5,394 bases of DNA from Promethearchaeota archaeon (lineage in GTDB: Archaea; Asgardarchaeota; Lokiarchaeia; Sigynarchaeales; SOKP01): NCBI GenBank assembly GCA_016839425.1, contig JAEOUI010000204.1:1-5394 (forward strand), read 5' to 3'. The notes beneath the pieces are model-generated. The model was given only the letters and a program-made list of their open reading frames with translations. It was not told the origin of the DNA and searched no databases. This document shows positions 4,323 to 5,394 of this stretch, piece by piece (the stretch's first letter is position 1; every line of letters starts with the position of its first letter). Both the position numbers and the translations under genes were made by a program.

Positions 4323-5394
4323 ATGTATTTATTCAAGGATATGAACGAAATTGAACTGGTTTTTAACTGTAAGGTGTGTTTTAAAGAGGAGAAAATCACG
4401 ATTACGAAAACAGATTTTATGAACATTTCGGAATTTCCCGCTGTCAAAGAATTCATTCACGAGAATCCCCCCCACAAGTTATTATTATACATAAACAAGA
4501 ACCTCGAAATTGAGAATTTCAAAATAGAGGACATCATCGATAAAGATGTGAGCTACTCTGAAGACTTGGTCAAGCAAGCTTTAGCCGAAATCGAGCTTAC
4601 TGATGAGGAAATAAACCTATATTTCTTGAGTACGGGTCGAGATGTGCTTTCGCTCGGCGAGATCTCTATTTTATTGGAGAAACCAAAAGAAGAATGCCAA
4701 AAGATTGCCGAAAAATTCGTAGAAAAAGGGCTATTCAAGGAGGTTGTTGGAGCGTCTCCACATTATGCCCCCTTACCCCCTTACGCTGCGTTAGTAAGTC
4801 AACTAAAGAGCTTTCATGGTTTTATCTCTGAAATACACTCAAACGCTCCAAAAGAGCTTGAAGCGTCGTTTAAGGAACTAGAGAGCCAAACCGAAGGTAT
4901 GACTCGCTTAAAGGACTACTCTGATTTTATGAAGGACCTAAAATCAAATACGATCAACACGATGGTGCAACAAAAACAGGAAATGGACGATACTCTAGCT
5001 GGCATGGAGAGGATAAAGGACTTATCTTCTACTATCACTGGTTTAGACGATAAAACGAAGGCACTCTTTGACCAACAAACTAATGTTTTAACCGAGCAAT
5101 TTAATGTAATCAATACGAAAGTATCTGAGGCAATTAAAAAACAGTTCTTGGAACTTATTGAAGAGATTCTGGGTGTAAAAACAAAAATATCTACAAACCT
5201 TCAGAAATTGCGATTAGGCGTCGTGCAACAAACAGTAGATCAAGTAATAGATAATATTTTTTCCACATGGATAACACAAATGGAAGATAGCTTGAACCAA
5301 CAAGTAAAGGACATAGAAAAAGTAACCGAAGAAGTGCTCAAGGGCTCCATACAAGGATTCTTTAATGATTTCATATCAAACTTGAAAGATATAA
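4323..5394 (+). CDS. CxxC-domain / TrmB-like winged-helix / coiled-coil protein (3' end beyond window)
   Basis: The frame is open from ATG 4323 to the right edge, giving 357 complete codons without a stop; the C-terminus is missing. Residues 1-75 form a small domain with a single CxxC (C16, C19) in an otherwise strand-rich segment, plus the motif HENPPHKLLLYINKN (46-60); I cannot name its family. Residues 92-162 match the TrmB-type winged helix in layout: LTDEEINLYFLSTG (helix 1), LGEISILLEK (helix 2), KEECQKIAEKFVEKGLF (recognition helix) and a short wing ending HYAPLPPYAAL, where TrmB proteins typically have a Y-x-P-x-P-P-x-x-A-L pattern. From about 163 to the edge almost everything is amphipathic helix rich in K, E, Q, D and L, with few prolines or glycines, as in a long coiled coil; no sugar-binding TrmB effector domain is visible. 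It is probably a cytosolic, oligomeric DNA-binding or scaffolding protein. It diverges from the Roadblock-GTPase gene over a shared 190-bp control region, so the two could be co-regulated (inference). Its effector is unknown. Confidence 0.8.
   Translation, partial: MYLFKDMNEIELVFNCKVCFKEEKITITKTDFMNISEFPAVKEFIHENPPHKLLLYINKNLEIENFKIEDIIDKDVSYSEDLVKQALAEIELTDEEINLYFLSTGRDVLSLGEISILLEKPKEECQKIAEKFVEKGLFKEVVGASPHYAPLPPYAALVSQLKSFHGFISEIHSNAPKELEASFKELESQTEGMTRLKDYSDFMKDLKSNTINTMVQQKQEMDDTLAGMERIKDLSSTITGLDDKTKALFDQQTNVLTEQFNVINTKVSEAIKKQFLELIEEILGVKTKISTNLQKLRLGVVQQTVDQVIDNIFSTWITQMEDSLNQQVKDIEKVTEEVLKGSIQGFFNDFISNLKDI

Noticed and set aside
4323..4550. N-terminal CxxC domain as a complete zinc ribbon
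   Set aside because: Only one CxxC pair (C16, C19) is present and no second knuckle follows within the domain, so a classic four-cysteine ribbon is not supported.
4553..5113. Two minus-strand open frames (4553-4738, 4916-5113)
   Set aside because: They are antisense to the CxxC/wHTH coiled-coil gene and encode Ser/Phe-rich sequence typical of the complement of helical, Glu/Lys-rich coding DNA.
1..5394. tRNA, rRNA, CRISPR array, insertion sequence or transposon ends
   Set aside because: I saw no cloverleaf-forming segment, regular repeat-spacer pattern, transposase motif or terminal inverted repeat; nearly all of the window is coding and the gaps are short AT-rich promoter or terminator DNA.

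Overview
The window most likely comes from an Asgard (Promethearchaeota, Lokiarchaeia-like) archaeon. The main reason is a Rab/Ras-type small GTPase fused behind a Roadblock/LC7 domain. A TrmB-type winged-helix protein, AT-rich DNA, TATA-like archaeal promoter elements and a T-rich terminator fit the same assignment. This rests on family knowledge and visual inspection, not on a database search.

Layout. Four protein genes alternate in orientation, so none share an operon. (1) 1-1068, minus strand, runs off the left edge: the first 356 residues of a secreted or membrane-anchored surface protein with seven N-glycosylation sequons. (2) 1208-2461, plus strand: a 417-residue protein with an N-terminal alpha/beta domain that may be longin/Roadblock-like, followed by two apparent winged-helix modules. 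(3) 2495-4132 (or 4144), minus strand: a Roadblock/LC7 - small GTPase - second domain protein, where the last domain appears to be a degenerate GTPase that has lost its nucleotide-binding motifs. (4) 4323-5394, plus strand, runs off the right edge: a CxxC-containing N-terminal domain, a TrmB-like winged helix and a long helical, probably coiled-coil region.

Genes 1 and 2 diverge from a 139-bp AT-rich region with a symmetric TATA-like palindrome. Genes 2 and 3 converge with a 33-bp gap holding a T-rich terminator for gene 2. Genes 3 and 4 diverge from a 178-bp AT-rich region containing an exact 12-bp direct repeat. All four starts are preceded by a GGAT-containing element 6-8 nt upstream.

How they may work together (inference). 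Genes 2, 3 and 4 each join a signalling-type fold (longin/Roadblock-like, Roadblock plus GTPase, CxxC domain plus coiled coil) to a switch or DNA-binding fold. This is compatible with a GTPase-controlled regulatory module, but nothing in the sequence proves the proteins interact. The most unusual item is the apparent tandem active GTPase/pseudo-GTPase with an N-terminal Roadblock domain.
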